The notes beneath the pieces were generated by a model. That model saw only the letters and a program-made list of their open reading frames with translations. It was not told the DNA's origin and did no database searches. Below are positions 19,737-29,550 of a stretch of DNA of 64,000 bases, piece after piece. Source of the stretch: Cutibacterium granulosum (GTDB taxonomy: Bacteria > Actinomycetota > Actinomycetes > Propionibacteriales > Propionibacteriaceae); contig NZ_LT906441.1 of assembly GCF_900186975.1 (NCBI RefSeq), positions 806,001 to 870,000 of the forward strand. Direction: 5' to 3'. Every line of letters begins with the position of its first letter. Positions within the stretch are counted from its first letter, which is position 1. The translations under genes were made by a program, and so were the position numbers.

Positions 19737-19741
19737 CGTCA

Positions 19742-21187
19742 TCACCGCACACTCTCCAGATCGGCCTCGGGGATGTCCTGAGCGGGTGAGGCCCCTGGAT
19801 CCTGCCGTCTGTTCCCCGCTCTGCCTGCGCCACCTTCCAAGGGGTCACGATTGCGCCTGGCCCTGGAGGCGATGATGCCTGCTGCCAGACCCACCAGGAA
19901 TGGAACGGTCCATCCGAACCCGGCCTCGTAACCTGGCAGGGCAGCCGTGCCGAGTGACGTGATGACCGAGGCACCAGGCAGATTCACCGGTAGGGCACGG
20001 ACGAGGTCGAAGAACGCCGAGACGGCCACGAACACCGTTACGAAGCGGTGCGTGGTGCGATCATGCCCCAGCCACGGGGTGAGCAGGCCGAGGATGATCG
20101 TGCTGATGGCCAGTGGATAGACGAACATGAGCACCGGAACAGCCCAGGTGATGATGGCGTCGAGTCCGGCATTGGCGATGAGGGTCGAGACGATCGAGAA
20201 GACCACCACCCATGCGCGTACCGACATGGCGCGCGGGAACATCGTCGCGAACATCTCGGCGCAGGCGGCGATGAGGCCGATGGCCGTCTTGAGGCAGGCG
20301 ACGAGCACGATGGCGCCGATGAGTATCTCTCCGGGGTGACCGTAGTAGTGCAGTGCGGTCTCGGCGAGCACCGTGCCACCGTTGTCGGCCTCGGGAACCG
20401 TTGGCAGTGAGGTTCGGCCCAGGAACATGAGGCAGATGTAGACGATCGACAGGGCCACCAGGGCGACGATGCCCGAGGTGGCGGCCTGGGAGGCCACTTG
20501 GCGTCGGCTGGTACGCCCCACCTGGTGGATGGCGTCGACGATGATGATGGCGAAGGCGAGGGTCGCCAAGGCATCCATCGTGTTGTAGCCGTCCAGGACG
20601 CCCTGCAGGAAAGGCATCTGGGTGTAGGGGGGCTGCGCAGCACGTGAGGCGTCCGAGGGCATCGGTTTGACGATCGTGGCGACGACGAGCACGGCGAGCA
20701 GGACGAGGAACAGGGGGGTGAGGAAGCGCCCCACCCAATCCAGCAGACGTCCGGGGCGCAGGGCCACCAGGAAGGCCAAGGTGAAGAAGATGAGGGTGAA
20801 GACGAGCAGCGGGATCGTCATGGGCCCTTCTGCGAGGAAGGGGCGCACCCCGATCTCGAAGGACACCGTTGCCGTCCTGGGGATGGCGAATGCCGGACCG
20901 ATCGTCAGGTAGAGCAGGCAGGTGAAGAAGGTCGCCCAACCCCGCCAGGTGTGCGAGGTCATCTCGTACAGGCTCCTCGATTCAGATGTCGCAGTGGCGA
21001 CGACGCCGAGTATCGGTAGGCCCACGGCCGTCAGCAGGAAGCCCAGCCCGGCCCAGCTGGTTGCGCCTCCAGCCAGACGTCCGAGTTGGACAGGGAAGAT
21101 CAGGTTTCCGGCTCCGAAGCACAGGCCAAAGATCATGAGACCGATGACCAGAGTGTCGGAACGGTGCGATGAACTGTCCTTTGCCAT
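19742..21187 (-). CDS. brnQ: branched-chain amino acid carrier BrnQ
   Basis: A 481-residue LIVCS-family symporter for leucine, isoleucine and valine with about twelve hydrophobic segments. The N-terminal family signature LMIFGLCFGAGNLIFPVQLG is intact, as is GPAFAIPRTATVSFEIGVRP. The C-terminal 50 residues are hydrophilic. The ATG at 21187 has only a weak upstream GGGAAAA. The gene is single, divergent from clpB, and a short inverted repeat at 21204-21227 lies just upstream of its start. Confidence 0.93.
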   Translation of the reverse strand: MAKDSSSHRSDTLVIGLMIFGLCFGAGNLIFPVQLGRLAGGATSWAGLGFLLTAVGLPILGVVATATSESRSLYEMTSHTWRGWATFFTCLLYLTIGPAFAIPRTATVSFEIGVRPFLAEGPMTIPLLVFTLIFFTLAFLVALRPGRLLDWVGRFLTPLFLVLLAVLVVATIVKPMPSDASRAAQPPYTQMPFLQGVLDGYNTMDALATLAFAIIIVDAIHQVGRTSRRQVASQAATSGIVALVALSIVYICLMFLGRTSLPTVPEADNGGTVLAETALHYYGHPGEILIGAIVLVACLKTAIGLIAACAEMFATMFPRAMSVRAWVVVFSIVSTLIANAGLDAIITWAVPVLMFVYPLAISTIILGLLTPWLGHDRTTHRFVTVFVAVSAFFDLVRALPVNLPGASVITSLGTAALPGYEAGFGWTVPFLVGLAAGIIASRARRNRDPLEGGAGRAGNRRQDPGASPAQDIPEADLESVR

Positions 21188-21203
21188 GCGCGTAGTTTTC
21201 CCG

Positions 21204-21227
21204 ACATATCAGTATTCGGAGATATGT
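21204..21227. promoter_or_regulatory. inverted repeat upstream of brnQ
   Basis: ACATATC (21204-21210) and GATATGT (21221-21227) are perfect 7-base arms with a 10-base centre, starting 17 bases before the brnQ start. This is a candidate operator; no regulator is identifiable. Confidence 0.35.
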
Positions 21228-21394
21228 GTACGCATCGTGAGATGGTCTGGGGTGTGCGATGTGGGCCCGGATCGCCTGTCGCAGCGGGGTGGGTTCCTGC
21301 AAGGGTGATGTTTCCCTTGTCAGTTCGTAATGGAAGGCTCTCTCGAGTGGTTCCACGCGATGATTCCGCCGGCGCTCTTGACTATCGGAGTAGA

Positions 21395-21415
21395 GTTGAG
21401 TCGAAGACGCTCAAC
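21395..21415 (+). promoter_or_regulatory. HAIR operator upstream of clpB
   Basis: GTTGAGT-N7-GCTCAAC is symmetric and matches the HspR HAIR consensus CTTGAGT-N7-ACTCAAG in all but three positions. It lies 55 bases before the clpB start. The -35/-10 elements are not clear. Confidence 0.7.
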
Positions 21416-21469
21416 TTTGATGACGGTTCTGGTCGTTCGTCACGATGAGCATGATCCAAGCGAGGAAAG

Positions 21470-24043
21470 ATGGACACAAATCTCACCACGATGAGCCGGG
21501 ACGCGGTCACCGCCGCCTCCCGGCACGCGTTGGCCCACGGGAACCCGTCCGTGGAGCCCTCGCACCTGCTGCACGCCCTGTTCACCATTCCCGACAACAC
21601 CGTCGGGCCGTTGGTGACGTCACTGGGCATCGATCCCAAGACCGTGGATGGTCTCGCCACCGACGCCATGGCCAAACTTCCGTCCAGTTCTGGAGCCTCC
21701 GTGGCCCAGCCGCAGCTCTCGGGTGCTTTCGCCCGGGTCGTCGCCGACGCCCAGAACCGGGCCGAGGCCCTGGGCGACTCCTTCGTCGCCACCGAGCACC
21801 TGCTCATCTCGTTGACGGCGGTGCCCTCCGACGTCCAGGCGGGCCTGACTGGGCTGGGACTCAAGCCCGACACCCTCACTGCCGCGTTCAACGAGGCTCG
21901 CGGTGACCGTCGCGTCACCTCCGAGGAGTCCGAGGGTGGGGAGTCGGCGCTGGCCAAGTACTCCGTCGATCTCACCGAGCGGGCCCGGTCCGGCAAACTC
22001 GACCCGGTCATCGGCCGGGACGCCGAGATCCGTCGCGTCGTCCAGGTGCTGGCCAGGCGTACCAAGAACAACCCGGTGCTCATCGGTGAGCCCGGCGTCG
22101 GCAAGACCGCAGTCGTCGAGGGACTCGCCCAGCGCGTCGTCGCCGGTGACGTGCCGGACTCCCTCAAGGGGCGGCAGGTCGTCTCCCTGGACCTGTCCTC
22201 GATGGTTGCCGGGGCCAAGTACCGCGGTGAGTTCGAGGAGCGCCTCAAGGCCGTCCTCAACGAGATCAAGGAGGCCGAGGGCAAGGTCATCACCTTCATC
22301 GACGAGCTGCACACCGTCGTGGGTGCCGGAGCCTCCGGCGAGGGCGCCATGGACGCCGGGAACATGCTCAAACCCATGCTGGCACGCGGTGAGCTGCGCA
22401 TGATCGGCGCCACCACGCTGGACGAGTACCGCGAGCGCATCGAGAAGGACCCAGCCCTGGAGCGGCGCTTCCAGCAGGTCTACGTCGGTGAGCCCACGGT
22501 GGAGGACACCATCGCCATCCTGCGCGGCCTGCGGGAGCGCTACGAGGCCCACCACAAGGTGCGCATCACCGACGGCGCCCTCGTCGCCGCCGCCAGCCTG
22601 TCGAATCGGTACATCACCAGCCGACAGCTCCCCGACAAGGCCATCGACCTCATTGACGAGGCTGCCTCGCGGCTGCGCATGGAGATCGACTCCTCCCCGG
22701 AGGAGATCGACACGCTGCGTCGGGACGTGGACCGCATGAAGATGGAGATCTTCGCCGTCGAGAAGGAGGACGACCCGGCCAGCAGGCAACGTCTGGACCG
22801 GTTGCGCACCGACATGGCCGACAAGCAGGAGGCCCTGCGCGGTCTGGAGGCGCGCTGGCAGGCCGAGAAGGCTGGTCTCAACAAGGTCGGTGAGCTCAAG
22901 ACGCAAATCGACTCGCTGCGCACCACTGCCGAGAAACACCAGCGGGAGGGAGACTTCGGCAAGGCCTCCGAGATCCTCTACGGTCAGATCCCAGCCCTGG
23001 AGCAGGAACTCGCCCAGGCTGCCCAGGACGAGCAGGAGATCACCCGGATGGTCTCCGAGGAGGTCTCGGGCACCGACGTCGCCGAGGTCGTCTCGGCGTG
23101 GACCGGCATCCCGGTGGGACGCATGATGCAGGGTGAGCAGGAGAAGCTGCTGCACATGGAGGAGCGCATCCATGAGCGCCTCATCGGCCAGGATCGTGCG
23201 GTTCAGAGCGTCGCCGACGCGGTACGGCGCTCCCGGGCAGGCATCTCCGACCCCAACCGGCCCACCGGGTCGTTCCTCTTCCTGGGGCCGACCGGCGTCG
23301 GCAAGACCGAACTCGCCAAGTCCCTGGCCGAGTTCCTCTTCGACGACGAGACCGCCATGGTGCGCATCGACATGAGCGAGTACATGGAGAAGCACTCGGT
23401 CTCACGGCTGGTCGGTGCGCCCCCGGGATACGTCGGTTACGAGGAGGGTGGCCAGCTCACCGAGTCCGTGCGGCGTCGGCCCTACTCGGTCATCCTGCTC
23501 GACGAGGTGGAGAAGGCCCATCCCGACGTCTTCAACATCCTGCTGCAGGTGCTCGACGACGGGCGTCTCACCGACGGTCAGGGGCGTACGGTCGACTTCC
23601 GCAACACGATCCTCGTGCTCACCAGCAATCTGGGATCGCAGTTCCTCTCCGACGCGAGTCTGTCGGTCGAGCAGAAGCACGAGTCGGTGATGACGACGGT
23701 GCGTGCCACCTTCCGTCCTGAGTTCCTCAACCGGCTGGACGACATCATCATGTTCGATCCGTTGTCGATGGCCGATCTCACGCGCATCGTCGACACCAAC
23801 ATCGCCAAGCTCAATGCGCGGATGGCGGATCGTCGGATTCGTGTCGAGGTGACCGATGCCGGCAAGGAATGGCTTGCCAGAGCCGGGTTCGACCCGGTCT
23901 ACGGGGCTCGTCCACTACGTCGTCAGATCCAGACGACGATCGAGGACCAGCTGGCACGTCGCGTCCTTGCCGGGCAGATCACCGAGGGCAGCACGGTCAC
24001 CTTCGACGGCACCGAGGACGGCGACGGCCTGCGGATCCTCTGA
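21470..24043 (+). CDS. clpB: ClpB protein disaggregase
   Basis: An 857-residue Hsp100 ATPase that works with DnaK to dissolve protein aggregates. In order it has the Clp N-domain (1-145), AAA-1 with Walker A GEPGVGKT, a coiled-coil M-domain (about 405-520, rich in Glu, Lys and Arg) and AAA-2 with Walker A GPTGVGKT and Walker [14 protein letters not shown]. The C-terminal D2-small domain has [20 protein letters not shown]. The M-domain distinguishes it from ClpA and ClpC. GAGGAAAG precedes the ATG. The HAIR element upstream places it in the HspR regulon with dnaK. Confidence 0.97.
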   Translation: MDTNLTTMSRDAVTAASRHALAHGNPSVEPSHLLHALFTIPDNTVGPLVTSLGIDPKTVDGLATDAMAKLPSSSGASVAQPQLSGAFARVVADAQNRAEALGDSFVATEHLLISLTAVPSDVQAGLTGLGLKPDTLTAAFNEARGDRRVTSEESEGGESALAKYSVDLTERARSGKLDPVIGRDAEIRRVVQVLARRTKNNPVLIGEPGVGKTAVVEGLAQRVVAGDVPDSLKGRQVVSLDLSSMVAGAKYRGEFEERLKAVLNEIKEAEGKVITFIDELHTVVGAGASGEGAMDAGNMLKPMLARGELRMIGATTLDEYRERIEKDPALERRFQQVYVGEPTVEDTIAILRGLRERYEAHHKVRITDGALVAAASLSNRYITSRQLPDKAIDLIDEAASRLRMEIDSSPEEIDTLRRDVDRMKMEIFAVEKEDDPASRQRLDRLRTDMADKQEALRGLEARWQAEKAGLNKVGELKTQIDSLRTTAEKHQREGDFGKASEILYGQIPALEQELAQAAQDEQEITRMVSEEVSGTDVAEVVSAWTGIPVGRMMQGEQEKLLHMEERIHERLIGQDRAVQSVADAVRRSRAGISDPNRPTGSFLFLGPTGVGKTELAKSLAEFLFDDETAMVRIDMSEYMEKHSVSRLVGAPPGYVGYEEGGQLTESVRRRPYSVILLDEVEKAHPDVFNILLQVLDDGRLTDGQGRTVDFRNTILVLTSNLGSQFLSDASLSVEQKHESVMTTVRATFRPEFLNRLDDIIMFDPLSMADLTRIVDTNIAKLNARMADRRIRVEVTDAGKEWLARAGFDPVYGARPLRRQIQTTIEDQLARRVLAGQITEGSTVTFDGTEDGDGLRIL

Positions 24044-24185
24044 GGCCCGCCGTTCGTCTCGTGCCAGCCCTGGCTCAGTCTGTGGCCCATGACAGAGGGG
24101 CACAGCGCAGCCAAGGCGCACCCCCGGAGGCTCCAGTGGACCGGGGGACTCCAGCGTAGTCGAGTCCAGTGTCAGCCTCGGAGGC

Positions 24186-26438
24186 TCAGCGGCCGGTCCG
24201 GGGAAGGCGCAGCCGGTGCCAGCCGCCTTCCCCCGGGGCCTGGGACGTACCGTGTCCACCACCCGAGGGGGCCTGGCCGGCAGCCCCGGGGTCTGCAACG
24301 GTGGGGTTGCCACCCGGCGTGGCCGACGAGCCGGTGCCACCGGGTGTGGCGGGGGTCCCCGTGGCGCTGGGTTTCGTGGTACTGGGACTCGTCGAGCTGG
24401 GGCCGGTGCTCGGCCCTGCAGACCCGGACGGGCTCGCCGTGGGGCTGGGCTCGGAGGTCGGGGCGCCCGAGGGGCTCGGCTCACTGCTGGCCCGAGCAGT
24501 GAGCCACTGAGCTGGCGTGGTCGGATGGTCGACCAGCCGCGTCTCGCCGATGGTTCCGAAGAAGCCGGTGTCCATGATGTTGTCGTAGATGCTGCCGCCG
24601 ATGATCCACGGGCGATCGTCGAAACCGTTGATGCCGTGGGCGCGGCCGGCGGTGCCGTACTGGTTGCGCAGCATGGGCACGCCGTCGATGTACATGACGA
24701 CCGACCCCTCCCTGGGGTCGTCGACGACGACGAGGTGGTACCACTTGTCGAGGTCGACGTCACCGGACCACACCGAGTACCCATTGCCCACCTTGGCGGT
24801 GTCGGTGAAGGCCCATTGCACTTCCTTGAGGCTCGAGATGGCCCCGGACAGCGGTGGCTCCTCCAGATCGTCGGTGTCCGCCCCAGCCACCGTGAAGTTC
24901 GGCAGGTCACCTCGTCTGCCGCCCCGGCAGACGAAGGCGCCCCAGTAGTTGCTCGAACCGTAGTCCTTGTCGATCTTGATGAACGTCTCGAAGGTGTAGC
25001 CCTGCTCGAAGCGCTCCTTGTTGACGGGGGCGTCCTTGGCCGTGGCGAAGTAGGCGAACACGTGCTTGGCCCTGGGCGTGAAGTGAACGGCGTGCTCGGC
25101 ACTGGAGTACGTCATGTGGTCGGTGACGAGGGCCGCCGCATTGGTGAGGATCCCGGCCCTCTTCAGGGTCATGTCGTTGCCATTGCCACTGATGTCCCGT
25201 TCGACGAGTGTGCCGTCCTGCTCGGTGGGACGCCAGTGGGCCACGGTTCCGGGAAGCTTGGGGTAGTCCGCGTTGTTCGCCGGCTTGACGAGGGGCAGTG
25301 CGGCGATCGGGGTGAACTCCTTGCGCAGCTGGGCGCGAAGGGCGGTGGTGGCTGCCGGAACCTCACCGGTGGGGTGGAAGTCGGCGTCGAACGAGGCGAA
25401 CCGGGAGGCGAAGTCGAAGCTCGTCACCCAGGTGTCTCCCGACCCGGTGAGCAGGGCGCGATCCAGCGAGTTGGCACGCTCACCCTTGAGTGGCACCCAC
25501 GGTGAGAAGGCGGTCTGGCACAGCTGGTTGTGGGTGAAGTCGAACTCCATGAGCGCCATGAGCCCGTTGCCGCCCTGGTAGGCCATCTGGTAGTCGAGCA
25601 GCTGCTGGAACACCGGCTGACCGGCAGCATTGGTGACAATGCGGTTGGTCGCCCCGTGGTGGTGCCCATTGACGGTGAGGAACACCTGGTTGTGATGGTT
25701 GATGAGCCGGTCCCACAGCCGCTGCCCGAAGCTGGTGGACAGCGCGGTGCCGTCGGGGGAGATGTCGATGATCTGGTGGGTGGTGATGATCGTCGGCACC
25801 GTCGGGTGGGCGTTCAGCACCGACTCGGCCCAGTCGAGGTCTGCACCGTCGGAGCCCCACGGCACGTTGACGGCCATCATCGGTACGCCGGCGACGGTGA
25901 ACTCGTGCCAGTTCGACATCCCGCTCGGCCCCATCTCGCGGAAGCTCGGGGAGTGGGCCTGACGATCCTTGGGGAACCACGTGCGGTAGTAGTGGAAGTC
26001 GTCGGCAACGTCGTGGTTGCCCGGGATCACCGAGTAGGACACCTTGGCGTCGTCCAGGATCTTCATGGCACGATCGGCCACGACGTACTGGTCCTCGTGC
26101 CCCTCGCCGGACTGGTCGCAGACGTCACCCAGGTGGTGGGTCATGGCGATGTGGTAGTCCGCGGTGTGATCGACGATCCACTGCGTCTGACAGTCGTAGG
26201 GGTTGGGCAGGCCAGGGTACTGCTTGGCGAACAGGTCGGCTGACTCGACGCCGTATCGTGAGTAGAACTGGGTGTCGGGGAGCAGGGCGATGCAACCACG
26301 TGCTCCGAGGTGCCCGTCAACCGTCCCGTCCTTGGTGTAGGGGGCAGCATTGGCCGGCCATCCTCTCTGCACGGCAACCCCTGCCAGGGTCACCATGGCC
26401 CCGGCCTGGACGAATAGACGACGACTGATCGACGACAT
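24186..26438 (-). CDS. Tat-exported metallophosphoesterase with LamG domain and degenerate LPRTG tail
   Basis: A 750-residue exported protein. The N-terminus has a twin-arginine signal (SISRRLFVQAG, then a hydrophobic stretch ending PANA). A calcineurin-like phosphoesterase domain follows (about 45-330) with LLPDTQFYS, HHLGDVCDQSG, VIPGNHDVADD and VNGHHHGA. Next is a concanavalin/LamG domain (about 400-640) and a linker rich in Ser, Thr, Pro and Gly. The last residues are LPRTGR followed immediately by the stop. This resembles a sortase motif but has no hydrophobic segment or basic tail after it. The start at 26438 follows GAGGAG. Substrate is unknown; surface phosphodiester or nucleotide hydrolysis is plausible. 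Confidence 0.88.
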   Translation of the reverse strand: MSSISRRLFVQAGAMVTLAGVAVQRGWPANAAPYTKDGTVDGHLGARGCIALLPDTQFYSRYGVESADLFAKQYPGLPNPYDCQTQWIVDHTADYHIAMTHHLGDVCDQSGEGHEDQYVVADRAMKILDDAKVSYSVIPGNHDVADDFHYYRTWFPKDRQAHSPSFREMGPSGMSNWHEFTVAGVPMMAVNVPWGSDGADLDWAESVLNAHPTVPTIITTHQIIDISPDGTALSTSFGQRLWDRLINHHNQVFLTVNGHHHGATNRIVTNAAGQPVFQQLLDYQMAYQGGNGLMALMEFDFTHNQLCQTAFSPWVPLKGERANSLDRALLTGSGDTWVTSFDFASRFASFDADFHPTGEVPAATTALRAQLRKEFTPIAALPLVKPANNADYPKLPGTVAHWRPTEQDGTLVERDISGNGNDMTLKRAGILTNAAALVTDHMTYSSAEHAVHFTPRAKHVFAYFATAKDAPVNKERFEQGYTFETFIKIDKDYGSSNYWGAFVCRGGRRGDLPNFTVAGADTDDLEEPPLSGAISSLKEVQWAFTDTAKVGNGYSVWSGDVDLDKWYHLVVVDDPREGSVVMYIDGVPMLRNQYGTAGRAHGINGFDDRPWIIGGSIYDNIMDTGFFGTIGETRLVDHPTTPAQWLTARASSEPSPSGAPTSEPSPTASPSGSAGPSTGPSSTSPSTTKPSATGTPATPGGTGSSATPGGNPTVADPGAAGQAPSGGGHGTSQAPGEGGWHRLRLPRTGR

Positions 26439-26680
26439 GAATCTGTCTCCTCGTGTTCCCAACTGATCGTGGCTCGGGCTGGCAAGGCTCTCGATGGGGC
26501 CCCGTCCACCCCGGATGCCATGAGACCATGATCGAAAGACGATGACGTCACATCACCATGAACGCCAGCTGTCATTCAGATGTCACGATCATGTCCTGGC
26601 GGGGCGGACGGGATCCATGCGTGCGGGGCGCCGGTGGGCAGGTCAGGAGCCTCCATGTGCTCGGGGCCGCGCGACGGAAG

Positions 26681-27073
26681 TCAGTCGAGCAGATCCCCAT
26701 CGGTGTAGAGCCACCGATGCGCTCGGTACTCGAAGCGGGCCTTCTCGTGCAAGGTCCCGGCAGTGTGCTGGGCGACGTACTCCACGACTCCCTGCTCATC
26801 GTCGGGCTGTCCCTGCTCAACGTCGACAATCGTCAACCCGGTCCAAGCCATGGGCAGGTCGTCAACGATGTCGGGACGAGTACGCGGATGCCAGGTTGCC
26901 CACAGGTGTTGCCAGCGGTGCAGGACGTGCGCGGTGTAGCGCGACCTCATGAGGGCCTCGGCAGTGGTGGCCCGGCGTGGATCGTCCAGAACCGGTCCGC
27001 AGCACCGCGACAGTGGTGCACCAGACCCACATGGGCAGGTGGAATCGGCAGACAGGGATGGTGCGGCAGACAT
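26681..27073 (-). CDS. YchJ-family (UPF0225) SEC-C motif protein
   Basis: A 130-residue protein with the N-terminal zinc-binding SEC-C motif CPCGSGAPLSRCCGP at about residues 12-26. The YchJ domain follows, with the conserved LMRSRYTAHVL and HEKARFEYRAHRWLYTDGD. The ATG at 27073 is preceded by AGAAGGATC; an upstream in-frame ATG adds a non-conserved extension. Function of the family is not established. It stands alone, divergent from the membrane protein gene at 27171. Confidence 0.88.
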   Translation of the reverse strand: MSAAPSLSADSTCPCGSGAPLSRCCGPVLDDPRRATTAEALMRSRYTAHVLHRWQHLWATWHPRTRPDIVDDLPMAWTGLTIVDVEQGQPDDEQGVVEYVAQHTAGTLHEKARFEYRAHRWLYTDGDLLD

Positions 27074-27157
27074 GACGGATCCTTCTGGTGGTTCTCGGAA
27101 GTGCACGGGGTGGCCCGGCAGGGGGCGCACGAGTCGATGCTCCCACGGTATCCCGCA

Positions 27158-27163
27158 TAGGAT
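27158..27163 (+). promoter_or_regulatory. -10 box for leaderless membrane protein transcript
   Basis: TAGGAT ends seven bases before ATG 27171. GGAGGGG fills the gap and abuts the start too closely for normal ribosome binding. Confidence 0.5.
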
Positions 27164-27170
27164 GGAGGGG

Positions 27171-27761
27171 ATGTATCCATGGAAAGACCCGCATCGAGCA
27201 TATGCGGTGCAGCAGCGCTCACCCCTGCGTCAGCCGGGGGCGCTCACGGCAATGCGCATCATCGTCGGAGGTGGCGTGGCTGGGTGGATGTTGTTGCTCG
27301 GTGCCCTCGTCCTTGGTTCGTCAGTGTCGAACAATGCCCTGGCCGTGTTCCTCAACTCATATGCCCTGGCCATCGCCTCGGGCGACTGGGTGAAGGTCCT
27401 CCTCGTCCCGGTCGCGGCATTCGCGTTGACTGTGACGATGGGCAGGGGACATGCCATCGATCGCATCCTCTTCACAGCCTTGGCCGTCTACTGGCTGTAT
27501 TTCCTCACCTTTGATCTCGAACTCACCATTCCAGTCGCGAGACTCATGGTCATCGTCTGCATGATCCTGGCATGGTCCGCCCCGATGAATCGGTGGATTC
27601 GGACGGTGCACGACTATGAGCAGTTGTTGGCCGAGGGAGCGGATCCCCGGAATCTGGCGATACGGTACGGGTTGGTTCCGCGTCGTCCGGACGGTCCTGC
27701 GCAACGCACCATGACGAATCCCCCTTCGTGGCCCCCGCCGTCGGGCTCTCCTCGCCCGTGA
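27171..27761 (+). CDS. hypothetical four-TM membrane protein
   Basis: A 196-residue protein I do not recognise. Hydrophobic segments lie at about residues 32-55, 62-85, 93-115 and 120-138, followed by a cytoplasmic tail with WIRTVHDYEQLLAEGADPRNL and a Pro-rich end. The start was placed at ATG 27171 because of the leaderless -10 box; ATG 27162 is the alternative, and the longer open frame upstream is not protein-like. No operon partner: 301 bases separate it from the convergent DedA gene. Confidence 0.65.
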   Translation: MYPWKDPHRAYAVQQRSPLRQPGALTAMRIIVGGGVAGWMLLLGALVLGSSVSNNALAVFLNSYALAIASGDWVKVLLVPVAAFALTVTMGRGHAIDRILFTALAVYWLYFLTFDLELTIPVARLMVIVCMILAWSAPMNRWIRTVHDYEQLLAEGADPRNLAIRYGLVPRRPDGPAQRTMTNPPSWPPPSGSPRP

Positions 27762-27824
27762 ATGAGCAGGCCCCATGAGTGAGCAGGGCCGATTGGCACG
27801 GAGGAACGTGCGGATGCCCCCCGT

Positions 27825-27899
27825 GGGGGCTGGTGCCAAGCTACGCCGACTCGCCTCCGTGGTGCCATGACCGGGCTCCACTCGCGGGGGCTGGTGCCA
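27825..27899 (+). repeat. direct repeat in the 301-base gap before dedA
   Basis: GGGGGCTGGTGCCA occurs at 27825-27838 and again at 27886-27899, 61 bases apart. The gap 27762-28062 between convergent genes otherwise holds nothing I can interpret. Confidence 0.5.
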
Positions 27900-28062
27900 G
27901 ACGTCCCGGCAGGGGGACGCCATCCACACCCGGCGAACGTGACGGTGAGCAGCCGGACCCGGTACGGCGACGCCACTGGGCCTTGCTGGGCAGTCAGCCA
28001 CTAGGCTGGCCACACCGCCGTCATCGTCCTTTCGTCATGGCTGCAGGTGAGTCAGGTTCTGC

Positions 28063-28809
28063 TCACTCCGCTCGAGCAGCCGCCTTGGATTCGGTCTGCG
28101 CGTCTCCTGCGGTGGTCTCCTCCGCACCCTTGCGACGCGCCTTGAGCCACTCGACCCCCATGGGAATGAGTGAGACGACGATGATGAGCAGCAGTGCCGC
28201 CTCGAAATTGTTGCGGATGACGTCCACCTGGCCCAGGAAGTACCCAGCCTGCACCGCGATGAGGACCCACAGCACTCCACCGATCGCCGTGTACGAGATG
28301 AACTTGCGGAAGTTCATCTGTGCGACGCCACCGACCATCGTCACGAAGGTGCGCACGATTGGCACGAATCGAGCCAGGATCAGTGCCGGGGCACCGTGCT
28401 TCTCGAAGAACTCGTTGGTCTTGTCGACGTGCTCGGGGGCGAACACCTTGCCAGCGAATCCCTCCCGAGGTCGGAAGAGCCGTGGCCCCACCTCGTGGCC
28501 GATCCAGTAACCAACGGTGTTGCCGGCGATGGCCGCAATGATGAGGACGATGTTGACGATGACGAGGGTCGACGCAGGAGATCCGTAGTGCACCAGTGGC
28601 ACCTCGGAGTTGACGCCAACGGCTGCGAACATGCCCAACGCGAAGAGCAGGGAGTCACCTGGCATGAAGAACACCGCGAGGCCACACTCGGCGAAGACGA
28701 TGAGGGCAACGATCCACAGTGCGGCCGCTCCGGCGGCTTCGATGATGTGTTGCGGATCCAACCAAGCTGGCATGAGCAGTGGAATCAGCGTGATGAGGAG
28801 ACTCGGCAT
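28063..28809 (-). CDS. DedA-family (SNARE-associated/VTT) membrane protein
   Basis: A 248-residue inner-membrane protein of the DedA family, members of which flip polyprenyl phosphate or phospholipids and maintain membrane potential. Key motifs are FFMPGDSLLFALGM with the conserved acidic residue, GNTVGYWIGHEVGPRLF and RFVPIVRTFVTMVGG with the conserved arginines and FVP motif. Four to five helices are predicted, with an Ala/Lys-rich cytoplasmic tail. The ATG at 28809 is seven bases after TACTCT on the minus strand, implying a leaderless transcript. It is divergent from the SpoU-type methylase with overlapping -10 boxes. Confidence 0.93.
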   Translation of the reverse strand: MPSLLITLIPLLMPAWLDPQHIIEAAGAAALWIVALIVFAECGLAVFFMPGDSLLFALGMFAAVGVNSEVPLVHYGSPASTLVIVNIVLIIAAIAGNTVGYWIGHEVGPRLFRPREGFAGKVFAPEHVDKTNEFFEKHGAPALILARFVPIVRTFVTMVGGVAQMNFRKFISYTAIGGVLWVLIAVQAGYFLGQVDVIRNNFEAALLLIIVVSLIPMGVEWLKARRKGAEETTAGDAQTESKAAARAE

Positions 28810-28816
28810 GGCTTCC

Positions 28817-28826
28817 AGAGTACCGT
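28817..28826. promoter_or_regulatory. overlapping divergent -10 boxes for dedA and the SpoU methylase
   Basis: TACTCT on the minus strand (28822-28817) ends seven bases before the DedA ATG, and TACCGT on the plus strand (28821-28826) ends seven bases before the methylase GTG. The two boxes share the TA at 28821-28822 in opposite orientation. Confidence 0.6.
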
Positions 28827-28833
28827 TACATCC

Positions 28834-29532
28834 GTGTGTGCCCATGACCACGGCGAGTTGCCCGACGATCCGTCCGTGTGCATCCCGGGACGAAGCGGCC
28901 TGACCACTGCAAGTGCAGCGACGGGTCCCACCGCGGTGGGGGTCGGCCCTGCTGCGCGACCGTGGCCGGAGGATGCCCGACTCGACCCGGACCTGCTGGA
29001 ACACGGCGACCGACGCAATGTCGTTGATCGGTATCGGTACTGGAGTGTCGAGGCGATCGTCGCCGAGCTTGACACCCGCCGTCGGCCACTGCACATCGCC
29101 ATCCAGAACTGGGAGCACGACTTCAACATCGGTTCGGTGGTGCGCACCGCCAATGCGTTCAACGTGGCCGGGGTGCACATCCTGGGCCGACGACGGTGGA
29201 ATCGACGCGGTGCGATGGTCACCGATCGCTACCTGCACATTCACCACCATCCCGACGTTCCCGACTTCCTCACCTGGCTGGAGGATCACGACATCACCCC
29301 GGTCGGTGTCGACAACCTGCCCGGATCGGTGGCGCTGGAGTCGGCCACCCTGCCGCGGGACTGCTGCCTGGTCTTTGGTTCGGAGGGTGCTGGGCTCACT
29401 GACGAGGTGGTTGCCGGGTGCAGCCAGCTCGTCGCCATCACCCAGTACGGGTCCACCAGGTCCATGAACGCCGGTGCTGCCGCCGCCATCGCCATGTGGG
29501 CCTGGGGCATGCAACATCCCGTCCATCCCTGA
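28834..29532 (+). CDS. SpoU/TrmH-family RNA 2'-O-methyltransferase
   Basis: A 232-residue SPOUT-class methylase that transfers a methyl group from S-adenosylmethionine to a ribose of tRNA or rRNA. The three family motifs are visible: NIGSVVRTANAFNV (motif 1), CCLVFGSEGAGLTDEVVA (motif 2) and GSTRSMNAGAAAAIAMW (motif 3, catalytic/knot region). Which RNA is modified cannot be told. The GTG at 28834 was selected because of the TACCGT box seven bases upstream. The same frame remains open far upstream, but that part is antisense to dedA and not protein-like. It is followed after 18 bases by a hypothetical gene. Confidence 0.9.
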   Translation: MCAHDHGELPDDPSVCIPGRSGLTTASAATGPTAVGVGPAARPWPEDARLDPDLLEHGDRRNVVDRYRYWSVEAIVAELDTRRRPLHIAIQNWEHDFNIGSVVRTANAFNVAGVHILGRRRWNRRGAMVTDRYLHIHHHPDVPDFLTWLEDHDITPVGVDNLPGSVALESATLPRDCCLVFGSEGAGLTDEVVAGCSQLVAITQYGSTRSMNAGAAAAIAMWAWGMQHPVHP

Positions 29533-29537
29533 CCGGA

Positions 29538-29543
29538 TAGGCT
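29538..29543 (+). promoter_or_regulatory. -10 box for leaderless transcript
   Basis: TAGGCT ends seven bases before ATG 29551, within the 18-base gap after the methylase gene. Confidence 0.5.
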
Positions 29544-29550
29544 TGAACAC

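Noticed and set aside
21620-23395. 591-codon minus-strand frame across clpB
   Set aside because: Shadow of clpB; no recognisable domain or start signals.
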